A DNA stretch of 64,000 nucleotides from G963663315 sp963668255 (GTDB taxonomy: Bacteria > Pseudomonadota > Gammaproteobacteria > Arenicellales > Poriferihabitantaceae), in NCBI GenBank assembly GCA_965116595.1, contig OZ220708.1:1674001-1738000 (forward strand), in the 5' to 3' direction. The stretch's first letter is position 1; each line of letters opens with the position of its first letter. Below, one piece after another: positions 34,232-43,885 of the stretch. The notes below the pieces were generated by a model. It was not told the origin of the DNA and did no database searches. It was given only the letters and a program-made list of their open reading frames with translations. Made by a program: the position numbers and the translations under genes.

Positions 34232-35320
34232 GTGAATATTCCGGCTGGTGGTCGCGATGAGGTAAAGCTGTCGTGCAGGAATGTCTGGAAAGTGTACGGC
34301 GATCAACCGGACCAGTTCTTCAATGTTTCGAATGTTGAAGTCGAGGACCCTGGGAAACTTGCCGACACCATTCGGGACGCTGACCACATAGTCGCCAATG
34401 CTGATGTCAGTTTCGACGTTCATGTCGGTGAGATTTTTGTCATCATGGGACTGTCAGGGTCGGGCAAATCAACCATAGTCCGATGCCTGTCGCGCCTGGT
34501 CGAGCCAACGGCAGGCGAAATTCTTCTGGATGGTGAAGACCTTCTGAAAAAAACCAATGCCGAATTGATCGAAATTCGGCGCCACAAGATGGGCATGGTG
34601 TTTCAAAGTTTCGGCTTGATGCCTCACCTTAGTGTTATCGACAATATTGCTTTCCCGCTGAAACTCCAGGGGGTAAGCGAAGGTGAACGTAATGCGCAAG
34701 CGAAACGCGTCATCGGGCTTGTCGGGCTTGAGGGTCGGGAAAACAACTTTCCAACACAGCTTTCGGGCGGTCAGCAGCAGCGGGTGGGAATAGCGCGGTC
34801 GCTGGCGGTCGAACCTGATGTCTGGTTTCTTGATGAACCCTTTTCGGCGCTGGATCCTTTGATCCGCAAGCAGATGCAGGACGAGTTTCTGCGGATTCAA
34901 TCGCAGTTGCACAAGTCCATCGTGTTCATCACGCATGACTTCCAGGAAGCTTTGCGAATTGCAGACCGAATGGCCATCATGCGCGATGGCGCCATCGTAC
35001 AGATCGGGCGCCCGGTTGATTTGATCCTGAACCCGGCGGATGACTACATCCGCAAGTTTACGCAGGACGTTCCGTGGGAGCGCATTCTGCGCGCCGCAGA
35101 TATAGCGGTCGAGCCGGTCGGTACCATCGAAGGACTGAAAAGAGTTTCAGGCGAGGCCCTTGTCGAGACCCTGTTATCGGACCTGGCCGGGCAGGAACAT
35201 GGGGTGATTGTTGAAGACAGTGACGGATCGGTTCTCGGCGTCGCAACGGCGCGCGGCCTTGTCGCCGCTCTCGCATCCGGAGGGATCGACAGTTCCGAAT
35301 CTCCTGTGCGCGAGCCGTAG
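34232..35320 (+). CDS. proV: Betaine/proline-type ABC transporter ATPase (ProV family)
   Basis: A 362-residue ATPase: Walker A GLSGSGKST (residues 73-81), signature LSGGQQQRVGIARSL, Walker B VWFLDEPFSALD, and a C-terminal CBS-like segment (about residues 300-355, GVIVEDSDGSVLGVATARG) that in ProV/OpuA senses ionic strength. The long N-terminal extension before Walker A is typical of ProV. GTG start preceded by CGGAG. Four bases separate its stop from the permease start. Confidence 0.95.
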   Translation: MNIPAGGRDEVKLSCRNVWKVYGDQPDQFFNVSNVEVEDPGKLADTIRDADHIVANADVSFDVHVGEIFVIMGLSGSGKSTIVRCLSRLVEPTAGEILLDGEDLLKKTNAELIEIRRHKMGMVFQSFGLMPHLSVIDNIAFPLKLQGVSEGERNAQAKRVIGLVGLEGRENNFPTQLSGGQQQRVGIARSLAVEPDVWFLDEPFSALDPLIRKQMQDEFLRIQSQLHKSIVFITHDFQEALRIADRMAIMRDGAIVQIGRPVDLILNPADDYIRKFTQDVPWERILRAADIAVEPVGTIEGLKRVSGEALVETLLSDLAGQEHGVIVEDSDGSVLGVATARGLVAALASGGIDSSESPVREP

Positions 35321-35324
35321 ATTG

Positions 35325-37397
35325 ATGTCCTTCCGGTACGACAGAAGCAGCCTTCATTGGCTGGGCGTTATCGGGGTGACCCTGTTTTGCCTCTTCATGC
35401 GGGACGATTGGGAATGGATGGCCAAGTATCCAGCTGATCTGGTCATCCCCGTCTCCGACTGGCTGAACGTGGTCATGGACTGGATCGTCAAGTATCTCGG
35501 CTGGTTTTTTCTGGGAATATCGTGGCTGCTTGAATGGCCGATCAAAGGAGTGCGATGGCTGCTGCATTCGCTTCCGTGGGTTGTGACCGTCTTCCTGTTT
35601 TGCACGGTGGCCTATGCGGCCCACGGCTGGCGTCTGGCCGCATTCGCTCTGGTGGCTTCACTTTACATTCTGGTCATCGGCTACTGGAGCGAGAGCATGA
35701 ACACGCTTTCGCTGGTCGCAATATCCGTACCGATGGCGATCCTGGTTGGTTTTGCCTTTGGGGTCTGGGGGTTTTTCTCGGATCGCGCAGAACGCGCAAT
35801 TGTGCCGATACTGGACATACTTCAAACCGTACCGGTGTTTGCCTATCTGCTTCCCATTCTGATGCTGTTTGGATTCGGCACGGTCGTAGGGCTGATTGCC
35901 AGTGTCCTTTATTCCTTCCCGCCAATGGTGCGAAACACCATCGTGGGATTGAGGGGCGTTTCACCGGAAGTGATCGAATCCGGGCTGATGTCGGGGGCGA
36001 CTCCCTGGCAACTGTTCTGGCAGGTGCGTATCACTTCGTCTCTGCGGCAGCTTCTGCTGGGAGTCAATCAGGCGACGATGGCGTCGCTGAGCATGGTGAT
36101 CATTGCCTCCATCATCGGAGGAACGGCAGACATCGGATGGGAGGTGTTGACGACCATCCGCAAGGCGCAATTCGGTGAGAGCGTACTTGCAGGTCTGGTA
36201 ATCGCCCTGATGGCTATGGTGATTGACCGGGTTACATTCGGTCTGGCCTCCCGGAACAGGGTCTATGATCCCGCCAGCAACTTTATCCAGCGCCATCGGT
36301 ATTGGTTCATCGCCATTCCAGGCGCTGTGGCGCTGTATGTATTGGCACAGGTTTTTGTCGACTTTGATGAGTGGCCGCGAGGATGGGAAGTCAGCCCGGC
36401 CGAAGCGATGAATGACAGCCTGATCTGGCTGGTTGTCAATTATCGTGATGAGATCGAGACCATCAAGAAGCTTGCGTTTTTCTTCGTGATGCTTCCGGCC
36501 AAGATTGGCCTGCAACAATCTGTCAGCCCTTTCACCTGGGGGTTCGAGTTGACACTTGCACACAAGATTTTCTTTACCGTCAGCATGATCGCTTTGGCGG
36601 CATTGTGCGCCAGGCGCTGGAACAACCAGGCGGGCATCGCGATCCTTCTGTTTGCCATCTTCATCTATTTCGGCCTGACAGTCATGCCCTGGCCCGCGAT
36701 TTTGCTGATCTGTTCCGTTATCGGCTGGAAAATCGGCGGCTCCTGGCTTGGTCTGGGCACTCTTGCCGGACTTGGATTCATCGTCGTGACAGGTATCTGG
36801 CCGGAGGCCATGCTGTCGATCTATCTGTGCGGGATCGCCGTCATCATTTCTTTCACCCTCGGTACCAGCATCGGAATCTGGGCCGCCCATAATGACACGG
36901 TTTCAACAATCCTGCGGCCCATCAACGACACGCTCCAGACCATGCCGCTTTTCGTGATTCTCATCCCTTTCGTGATGATTTACAAGATTGGTGAATTCAC
37001 CGCCCTTCTCGCGATCATTGCCTACGCGATCGTCCCGGCGATCCGCTACTCGGAGCACGGCCTGCGCAACCTGCCAGAAAACGTGATCGAAGCCGCGCGC
37101 ATGATGGGATCTACAAAGCGCCAGATGCTGTGGCAGGTCGAGATTCCCCTGGCGCTCCCGGTGATGATGCTGGGGTTGAACCAGACCATCATGTTCGGCA
37201 TCGCAATGCTGGTGATCGCCGCGCTGGTCGGTACGAATGGTCTGGAGCAAATTGTCTACATCGGGCTCAGCGACGGGAACTTCGGAGTCGGGATCATTGC
37301 CGGAGCCGGCATGGCAATCATTGCCATTATCATTGATCGAATGACCCGTGCGTGGACAAAAAAGCGCCAGGCATCATTGGGATTGAGCGCGCCATGA
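35325..37397 (+). CDS. proW: Double-length betaine-type ABC permease (two fused ProW domains)
   Basis: A 690-residue inner-membrane protein made of two consecutive binding-protein-dependent permease domains. Each carries its own core helices and EAA-type loop: LDILQTVPVFAYLLPILMLF and VIESGLMSGATPWQLFWQVR in the first half, NDTLQTMPLFVILIPFVMIY and VIEAARMMGSTKRQMLWQVE in the second. A single polypeptide probably replaces the usual homodimer. The open frame extends upstream into proV; ATG 35325 is chosen. Its stop overlaps the next gene as ATGA. Confidence 0.92.
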   Translation: MSFRYDRSSLHWLGVIGVTLFCLFMRDDWEWMAKYPADLVIPVSDWLNVVMDWIVKYLGWFFLGISWLLEWPIKGVRWLLHSLPWVVTVFLFCTVAYAAHGWRLAAFALVASLYILVIGYWSESMNTLSLVAISVPMAILVGFAFGVWGFFSDRAERAIVPILDILQTVPVFAYLLPILMLFGFGTVVGLIASVLYSFPPMVRNTIVGLRGVSPEVIESGLMSGATPWQLFWQVRITSSLRQLLLGVNQATMASLSMVIIASIIGGTADIGWEVLTTIRKAQFGESVLAGLVIALMAMVIDRVTFGLASRNRVYDPASNFIQRHRYWFIAIPGAVALYVLAQVFVDFDEWPRGWEVSPAEAMNDSLIWLVVNYRDEIETIKKLAFFFVMLPAKIGLQQSVSPFTWGFELTLAHKIFFTVSMIALAALCARRWNNQAGIAILLFAIFIYFGLTVMPWPAILLICSVIGWKIGGSWLGLGTLAGLGFIVVTGIWPEAMLSIYLCGIAVIISFTLGTSIGIWAAHNDTVSTILRPINDTLQTMPLFVILIPFVMIYKIGEFTALLAIIAYAIVPAIRYSEHGLRNLPENVIEAARMMGSTKRQMLWQVEIPLALPVMMLGLNQTIMFGIAMLVIAALVGTNGLEQIVYIGLSDGNFGVGIIAGAGMAIIAIIIDRMTRAWTKKRQASLGLSAP

Positions 37398-39733
37398 CCA
37401 GTCAAACCAAACTGCCCCTGACCAGTTCGCATTGGGGTACCTATCGTGCCCGGGTGGAAAACGGCCGCGTACTGGAACTGCTGGCGTTTGAACATGACCC
37501 TGATCCCTCCCCGATAGGCCAGGGGATCCTCGATGTTCAGGACGGCCCTACGCGCATTGATGCGCCGATGGTGCGAGAGAGCTGGTTGAAGGGCGGGCCG
37601 GGCTGTCGTCCTGATCGGCGTGGTGTTGATCCTTTTGTGGAAGTCGGCTGGAGTCAGGCGAACGAACTTGTTGCCAAAGAACTCGATCGTGTCCGTAACT
37701 CTTACGGAAACGCGTCAATCTTTGGCGGGTCATACGGTTGGGCCAGTGCCGGGCGTTTTCACCATGCGCAAAGCCAGTTGCACCGGTTTCTCAACTGTAT
37801 CGGCGGATACACGGGGTCGAAATTCACTTACAGCTTTGCTGCGGCAGAGGCGGTTGTGCCGCATATTCTGGGAAGCTACCGTGCCTATCTCGATACCTGC
37901 ACCAGTTGGTCGTCGATCCACGAGAACACCAGGCTTTTGGTCTGTTTTGGCGGTGTTCCACTCAAGAATGGACAGATATCCCAGGGCGGGACCGGCCGTC
38001 ACTGCCAGCGTGACTATCTTGAGGCCGCCGGGACCGCCGGCATTGATTTTGTCAACGTCAGCCCGCTGAAGTCGGATCTGCTGGGTGATGTGGGCGGCGA
38101 ATGGTTGGCCGTGCGTCCCAACACTGATGTCGCTGTCATTCTTGGCCTTGCCCATACGCTGCAGATTGAGGGTTTAACCGACCAGGCGTTTCTGGACCGT
38201 TATACCGAGGGCTTCGATCGATTCCTGCCCTATCTGATGGGGGACAGGGACGGTGTTGCAAAAGATGCCGACTGGGCTGCACAAATCAGCGGGATCTCCG
38301 CCGAGACCATCCGTTCGCTCGCCCGACGTATGGCATCCGAGCGAACGATGATCTCGATCAGCTGGTCTCTGACCCGGCAGGATCATGGCGAGCAGCCGTT
38401 CTGGGCCGCTATTGCGCTGGCCTCAATGCTGGGTCAGGTTGGCTTGCCGGGCGGAGGGTTCGGCTTTGGCTACAGCGCCATGAATTTCATCGGCGGCCAT
38501 TTCACGGTCTTGCCCGGAGCCTCCTTTCCACAAGCTAAAAACCCGGTGAAAAACTTTATCCCGGTCGCCCGCATCAGCGATCTTCTTTTGCATCCGGGCG
38601 AGCCCTTCGATTTCGATGGTGTCCGCTACGAGTATCCGGACATCAAGGCGGTCTACTGGGCGGGCGGCAATCCCTTCCACCACCACCAGGATATCAACCG
38701 GTTGATCAGGGCCTGGCGGAAACCGGACACGATCATCGTAAATGAATGGTGCTGGAATTCACTGGCAAGACGAGCCGATATAGTCTTGCCCTGCACCACG
38801 CCACTGGAACGGAATGATATTGCGCTGACGCCGCGCGATCCCTACGTGGTCTCCATGTGCAAACTGACCGAACCCTACAGTCATTCTCGCGATGATTTCG
38901 AGATATTCAAGGGAATTGCACGGGCGATGGGCTTAGAGCGCGCCTTCACCGAAGGGCGAAGCCAGGACGACTGGCAGCGATGGATTTACGATCAGACCCG
39001 GACCCGGGCCAGATCCACCAACATCGACATGCCGGACTATGAGACCTTTCGGGGACAGGGGTGGTTCAAGATCCCGGATCCCGCAGAACCGATCGTCATG
39101 CTGCGCGACTTTCGCGCCGACCCGGTCAAGTACCCGCTTTCGACACCAAGCGGAAAGATCGAGATATTCTCCGAAACCGTGGCCCGGTTCGGATATGATG
39201 ATTGCCCGGGCTACCCGGTCTGGCTGGAGCCTTACGAATGGCTTGGTTCCACAGATACGCGCTGGCCGCTCCACCTGATCTCGAACCAGCCAAAAGACAA
39301 ACTGCATTCACAACTGGACCATGGCGGTCACAGCAAGTCCGTCAAGGTACAGGGCCGCGAACCGGTTCACATCCACCCCGTAGACGCGTTTGCTCGCGGT
39401 GTTCGGGGTGGCGATGTCGTAAGAGTGTTCAATGATCGGGGCGCCTGTCTGGGTGGCGCAGTGATCGATGACAATATCCGCCCCGGCGTCGTGCAAATGA
39501 GCACCGGCGCGTGGTACGATCCTGCTGATCGGTCCGAGCCTGCTGATCTGTCCGAGCCCGGGGGCCTTTGCAAACACGGCAATCCAAATGTCCTGACACG
39601 CGACAAGGGCACGTCGAGGCTTGGTCAGGGCCCAACGGCGCATACCTGCCTTGTCGAAATCGAGCGGTTTGACGCCAATCCGCCACCCGTTACCGCACAC
39701 GAGCCCCCTGTTATTTTAAGAAAATCCGTTTAA
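37394..39733 (+). CDS. BisC-like molybdopterin S/N-oxide reductase, cytoplasmic
   Basis: A 779-residue enzyme of the DMSO reductase family. The probable Mo ligand is Ser118 in GGSYGWASAGRFHHA; the N-terminal cysteines of a 4Fe-4S cluster are absent, and the C-terminal cofactor-binding half (LHLISNQPKDKLHSQLDHG) is intact. There is no Tat leader, unlike TorA or periplasmic DMSO reductase, so it should act in the cytoplasm like biotin or methionine sulfoxide reductases. ATG 37394 overlaps the permease stop by 4 bases, so it is coupled to a betaine-type importer: the imported solute, or a product of it, may be an S- or N-oxide (inference). A small in-frame tandem duplication is present near the C-terminus. 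Confidence 0.9.
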   Translation: MTSQTKLPLTSSHWGTYRARVENGRVLELLAFEHDPDPSPIGQGILDVQDGPTRIDAPMVRESWLKGGPGCRPDRRGVDPFVEVGWSQANELVAKELDRVRNSYGNASIFGGSYGWASAGRFHHAQSQLHRFLNCIGGYTGSKFTYSFAAAEAVVPHILGSYRAYLDTCTSWSSIHENTRLLVCFGGVPLKNGQISQGGTGRHCQRDYLEAAGTAGIDFVNVSPLKSDLLGDVGGEWLAVRPNTDVAVILGLAHTLQIEGLTDQAFLDRYTEGFDRFLPYLMGDRDGVAKDADWAAQISGISAETIRSLARRMASERTMISISWSLTRQDHGEQPFWAAIALASMLGQVGLPGGGFGFGYSAMNFIGGHFTVLPGASFPQAKNPVKNFIPVARISDLLLHPGEPFDFDGVRYEYPDIKAVYWAGGNPFHHHQDINRLIRAWRKPDTIIVNEWCWNSLARRADIVLPCTTPLERNDIALTPRDPYVVSMCKLTEPYSHSRDDFEIFKGIARAMGLERAFTEGRSQDDWQRWIYDQTRTRARSTNIDMPDYETFRGQGWFKIPDPAEPIVMLRDFRADPVKYPLSTPSGKIEIFSETVARFGYDDCPGYPVWLEPYEWLGSTDTRWPLHLISNQPKDKLHSQLDHGGHSKSVKVQGREPVHIHPVDAFARGVRGGDVVRVFNDRGACLGGAVIDDNIRPGVVQMSTGAWYDPADRSEPADLSEPGGLCKHGNPNVLTRDKGTSRLGQGPTAHTCLVEIERFDANPPPVTAHEPPVILRKSV
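39521..39556 (+). repeat. 18-bp tandem duplication inside the Mo-enzyme gene
   Basis: Two adjacent 18-base copies (CCTGCTGATCGGTCCGAG and the same with one change) differ at a single base and encode PADRSE-PADLSE in a surface-loop region before LCKHGNPNVLT. In-frame expansion; probably tolerated. Confidence 0.8.
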
Positions 39734-39759
39734 CCGATATCCATCGAAATGATTGAGAC

Positions 39760-40995
39760 ATGAGCAATCTTCAGGAAGCCTCTGATTTTGAAAACACGGT
39801 TGCCATCAGTGCCCGGCGGTTTGAGGAATCGCCGTTCATTGAGCGCACTGGCAGCCTAAAGATGGTTCGCGGTGTCTATGCCGGCCGCTATTTTGCGATC
39901 TACATGGGCGAGGACTGGATCGAGAGATACTGGGCTTTGCGCCAGAAGGCATTGATCTTAGACGTTCCGGAAAAACCGATTGAAATTTCAGGTCCCGACT
40001 CGGTTCCGTTTCTTGAGAAAGTCCTTGCGCGCAAGGTCGCAACCATGACCGAAGGGAGGGGATACTATAGTATCGCCTGCACGCCGCAGGGCGGGATATT
40101 CATGGATGGCATCGTTTTCAAACTGGATGAAACCCGATTCTGGTACGTCCAGGCAGAAGGGCCGATGGAAACCTGGCTGATAGCGCATAGCGGCGGGTTC
40201 GATGTGGCGATATCCGATCCCGGGCGCCGTGTCCTGCAGATTCAGGGACCTGCCTCACCTGATATCATGAGCACGGCCTCCAATGGCGCAATTGATGACA
40301 CGATGAAGTACTTCCGCTCCGGTTATTTCGAAATCGGTGGTCAGGTCCTGTATGTTTCGCGCACCGGATTCACCAACGAACTGGGCTTCGAAATCTACTG
40401 CGATGGCGCTGCGACCGATCACCTCGCCTTGTGGGATCATCTGATGGTTTGCGGAGCGCCTCACGGGCTGGAATTTTCTTCAACGGATGCCCTGACCGTT
40501 CGCCGGATCGAGGGTGGAATCCTGGGTAACCAGACGGATATCGATACAACCATGACCCCGTTCGAGGCGGGGCTTGCCCGGTTCGTCGACATGGACAAGG
40601 GTGATTTCATCGGACGCGATGCGCTGGCGGGGAAAGACACCCGACCATGCCTTTTCGGACTTACTTGTGAATCCGCGACTCCCTCGGCTGGCAGTGTGGT
40701 CACCGATGGCGGTATCGCGGTCGGCCGGATCACGGCGGGCGTTCCATCGCCTACACTGGGGCTTGGCATCGGCTACGTTCGGTTCAGGACTCCCGGCGCC
40801 TGGGTGGGCCGCACTCTCGCAATGCGCCTGCCGGACGGGACCGCGCACGATAGCCGGATCGTCGAACTCCCCTTCTTTGACCGCGAAAAGAAAATCGTTC
40901 GCGGCGTGGATCGTTCAATCCCTGAAAGGTCTGCATACAGGCCAGGAAGCCGCACAGCAACACCTGATCAGGACAAGCCCTTGGTAAACAGATAA
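39760..40995 (+). CDS. GcvT/DmdA-like aminomethyltransferase
   Basis: A 411-residue paralogue of the gene at 31764-33083, with the same landmarks: VPEKPIEISGPDSVPFLEKV, GGIFMDGIVFKL, VLQIQGPAS, SRTGFTNELGFEIY and LPFFDREKK. It is expected to transfer a methyl or methylene group from a small substrate to tetrahydrofolate, as in glycine cleavage, dimethylglycine or dimethylsulfoniopropionate demethylation. It lies 26 bases after the Mo-enzyme and 6 bases before the CitE-like gene. Codon use is GC-rich: 43 G/C of 60 in bases 40801-40860. Confidence 0.9.
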   Translation: MSNLQEASDFENTVAISARRFEESPFIERTGSLKMVRGVYAGRYFAIYMGEDWIERYWALRQKALILDVPEKPIEISGPDSVPFLEKVLARKVATMTEGRGYYSIACTPQGGIFMDGIVFKLDETRFWYVQAEGPMETWLIAHSGGFDVAISDPGRRVLQIQGPASPDIMSTASNGAIDDTMKYFRSGYFEIGGQVLYVSRTGFTNELGFEIYCDGAATDHLALWDHLMVCGAPHGLEFSSTDALTVRRIEGGILGNQTDIDTTMTPFEAGLARFVDMDKGDFIGRDALAGKDTRPCLFGLTCESATPSAGSVVTDGGIAVGRITAGVPSPTLGLGIGYVRFRTPGAWVGRTLAMRLPDGTAHDSRIVELPFFDREKKIVRGVDRSIPERSAYRPGSRTATPDQDKPLVNR

Positions 40996-41001
40996 AAGAC
41001 A

Positions 41002-41859
41002 ATGACAAATCACGCTCCGCGCCCCAGGCGCAGCTTCATTTTTGTACCGGGTCTGCGACCGGACATGTACCCCAAGGCGCTGTCCTGCGGGGCGGATATC
41101 GTCTGCGTGGAACTGGAGGATGGGATTGCGCCCAGGGACAAGGCCGAGGCCCGGAAAAACGCCTTGGCGCTCTTTGAGCAGCCCCATGCCGATGACGGGG
41201 TAGAGCGGATTGTGCGGATTAACTCATTACGCGAGCGGTTCGGAATCGAGGATGTGCTGGCGGTGCTGGTCACTGATACACCGCCGCCCGCCCTCATGAT
41301 GCCCAAGGTGTGCACACCGGACGAAGTGGTGATGCTGGACCAGTTGCTCAGCGAAGCCGGGCATTCGACACGGCTGCATGTAATCATCGAAACCAATGCC
41401 GGCCTGGAAGCGGCATTCGATATCGCCAAATGCTCCGACCGGATTGATGCAATTTTCTTTGGAGGCGTGGATATGGCGGCCGAACTACGCTGCCGGAATT
41501 CCTGGGAACCGCTTCTCTATGCGCGCTCCCGCGTGGTACATGCCTCGACCAGCGCGGGTCTTGATGTGATCGACGTACCTTATCTTGACCTCAATGATCC
41601 GGAAGGCATGCGCGTAGAAGCTGAACGGGCACGTGATCTTGGATTCGTCGGCAAGGGCTCGGTCCACCCCAATCAGATTGCAGCGCTGAATGAAGTGTTC
41701 ACGCCAACGTCCGATCAGATCGCACGAGCCCGCCGGATAATCACGGAATTTGAAACCGCCGACACCGGCCTTCTGGTTATCGACGGAAAGCTGATCGAAA
41801 AACCGGTACTGCGCAATATGTATCGTATCGTTGCCATCGCCGGTCGGATGGGAGGATAA
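41002..41859 (+). CDS. HpcH/HpaI aldolase / CitE-like acyl-CoA lyase
   Basis: A 285-residue TIM-barrel protein of the CitE/malyl-CoA lyase family: CVELEDGIAPRDKAEAR (metal-binding and Arg region), RINSLRERFG, HVIIETNAGLEAAFD (second metal Glu) and GKGSVHPNQIAALNEVF. Members cleave citramalyl-, malyl- or related beta-hydroxyacyl-CoA. Last gene of the betaine-importer operon; it could finish the catabolism of the carbon skeleton, but no CoA ligase is present nearby. Confidence 0.88.
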   Translation: MTNHAPRPRRSFIFVPGLRPDMYPKALSCGADIVCVELEDGIAPRDKAEARKNALALFEQPHADDGVERIVRINSLRERFGIEDVLAVLVTDTPPPALMMPKVCTPDEVVMLDQLLSEAGHSTRLHVIIETNAGLEAAFDIAKCSDRIDAIFFGGVDMAAELRCRNSWEPLLYARSRVVHASTSAGLDVIDVPYLDLNDPEGMRVEAERARDLGFVGKGSVHPNQIAALNEVFTPTSDQIARARRIITEFETADTGLLVIDGKLIEKPVLRNMYRIVAIAGRMGG

Positions 41860-42048
41860 ATGATGGAATGTCAATGATTCCCGATATGAACCGGGACATA
41901 AACCTTGCTTGACCACAGAATATAAAGTACTCTTGTTGTCGTTCACTGCAATAACTCAAGTTGATATTGACGATATTTCCGAAGGCAATCATGTCTGGCC
42001 GGTCAATCGTTCCGAATACGTATGTTTACACTATAGAGAGGTCAAAAC

Positions 42049-43158
42049 GTGAAAGAACAAAATTCAAGAAGAAAATTTTTAAAGGGCTCAGCGGTTGCTG
42101 CAACAGCCACCGCTGCGGGTGTCCTCGCGGCGCCGGCGATTGTAAAAGCCGCACCGGTAACCCTGAAGATGCAGGCCGCCTGGGGAGGCGGTATTTTCCT
42201 GGAAAATGCCAAATCCTATGTTGACCGGGTTAATGCGATGGCGGGAGATGCACTGCAAATCGAACTGCTGCCGGTCAATTCAGTGGTCAAGACCAGCCAG
42301 ATGCAGGATGCCGTCCATCGCGGGGTGCTTGATGCAGCGCATTATGTGCCTGCCTACTGGTACTCGAAATCCACGGTGGCTTCATTGTTCGGCACCGGCC
42401 CGTGTTTCGGCTGGTCCAGTCAGGAAGTGCTTGGCTGGGTTTATTATGGTGGTGGACAGGAGTTGTTTGATAAACTGATGGCCAAACTCGGCTTGAATCT
42501 GGTCAGCTTTTTCAACAGTCCGATGCCTGCACAACCGCTCGGCTGGTTCAAGGAAGAGATCAAGGATTCAAGTCAGATGGTAGGGCTTAAATATCGTACC
42601 GTTGGACTGGCTGCAGATGTATTGCTTGAAATGGGCATGTCTGTGGTGCAATTGCCAGGTGGCGAAATTCAGCCCGCGATGAAATCCGGTCTGATTGATG
42701 CCGCAGAATTCAACAATCCTACCTCTGACCGTGATTTTGGTATGCAGGATGTTTCCAAGCACTATCACCTGGCCAGTTTCCATCAATCCCAGGAGTTCTT
42801 TGAAGTGACTTTCAACAAGGACAAGTATGATAGTCTGTCGGATGAGTTGAAAGCGATTCTGAAGTATGCGTCAGAAGCCGAAAACTCTAATTTCTACTGG
42901 CATAATACTCGCCGTTATGCTGACGATCTGGTAAAACTGGCCACCGAGCAAGGGGTCAATGTCTACCGTACTCCGGATTCTGTCATGTCTGACCAGTTGA
43001 AAGCCTGGGATGTCGTCGTCGAACGTCTGTCCGGTGAGGACGAATTTTTTGCGGAAGTGATTGCGTCCCAGAAAGCATATGCCAAAACGGTCATGAATTA
43101 CCTCAATCTGAATCAGCCTGATTATAAACTGGCTTATAACCACCATTTCGGTTCCTGA
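42049..43158 (+). CDS. dctP: TRAP transporter substrate-binding protein, Tat-type leader
   Basis: A 369-residue DctP-family protein of the TakP/mannitol-like subgroup. The leader contains a twin-arginine motif, NSRRKFLKGSA, followed by a hydrophobic alanine-rich segment ending at IVKAAP. The ligand region reads KYRTVGLAADVLLEMG, then VVQLPGGEIQPAMKSG, where the Arg usually grips a carboxylate. GTG start with GAGAGGT nearby. It binds an organic acid in the periplasm. 189 bases separate it from the CitE-like gene, so it probably has its own promoter. Confidence 0.92.
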   Translation: MKEQNSRRKFLKGSAVAATATAAGVLAAPAIVKAAPVTLKMQAAWGGGIFLENAKSYVDRVNAMAGDALQIELLPVNSVVKTSQMQDAVHRGVLDAAHYVPAYWYSKSTVASLFGTGPCFGWSSQEVLGWVYYGGGQELFDKLMAKLGLNLVSFFNSPMPAQPLGWFKEEIKDSSQMVGLKYRTVGLAADVLLEMGMSVVQLPGGEIQPAMKSGLIDAAEFNNPTSDRDFGMQDVSKHYHLASFHQSQEFFEVTFNKDKYDSLSDELKAILKYASEAENSNFYWHNTRRYADDLVKLATEQGVNVYRTPDSVMSDQLKAWDVVVERLSGEDEFFAEVIASQKAYAKTVMNYLNLNQPDYKLAYNHHFGS

Positions 43159-43249
43159 TCCCGGGACCTGAATACGACATTACTGCTGCCTTATCGGGGG
43201 TCGGGTCGACCCCCGATTTTATGCCGTATAAGGTGGCGGAGGTGTTTGG

Positions 43250-43825
43250 ATGACTAAACTGATCTATGCCATAGAGAGCCTGAGTACCTGGGTTGGGCGT
43301 ATGTTTGGCTGGTGTATCCTGATTCTGACTTTCTCGGTATCTTACGAAGTTTTCGTGCGTTATGTGTTGAATGCTCCGACAGTCTGGGCATTCGACATGA
43401 TGGTACAGATGTATGGCGCGTTATTCCTGATGGCAGGGCCTTACGCGCTTGCCCATGACGCCCATGTCAGAGGGGATGTGATCTATCGGTTGTTTCCGGT
43501 TCGTGTACAGGCAACCATTGATTTTGTTCTGTATCTGATTTTCTTTTTCCCCGGGATGCTGGCGTTATTCTGGTTCGGGGCGGAAATCGCGTCGGATTCC
43601 TGGCGTTACAAGGAAGTCAGTTGGAACAGCCCTGCGAGAATCCAGATTTACTTTTTCAAAACACTGATCCCTCTGGCAGGAGGATTGCTGATTATCCAGG
43701 GTATTGCCGAAATTCTTCGCTGCTGGAAAGCCATACGCTCAGGTAAGTGGATGGAGAGACTCGAAGACGTCCGTGGAACAGAGGAGGCGCTGCTCGCCGA
43801 AGGACTCGGCACACCGGACAAGTAA
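43250..43825 (+). CDS. dctQ: TRAP transporter small permease (DctQ)
   Basis: A 191-residue protein with four membrane helices and the DctQ feature YEVFVRYVLNAPTVWAFD near residues 33-50. Start ATG after GGCGGAGG. It forms the membrane part of the TRAP transporter with the next gene. Confidence 0.92.
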   Translation: MTKLIYAIESLSTWVGRMFGWCILILTFSVSYEVFVRYVLNAPTVWAFDMMVQMYGALFLMAGPYALAHDAHVRGDVIYRLFPVRVQATIDFVLYLIFFFPGMLALFWFGAEIASDSWRYKEVSWNSPARIQIYFFKTLIPLAGGLLIIQGIAEILRCWKAIRSGKWMERLEDVRGTEEALLAEGLGTPDK

Positions 43826-43885
43826 AGGAACAACTTGACCCAGCGATTTTCAATACGCACGCTTCCAGTAAAAAACAATATTTAA

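Noticed and set aside
35208..35324. Longer proW start inside proV
   Set aside because: The extra residues are not hydrophobic or conserved, and ATG 35325 sits four bases after the proV stop.
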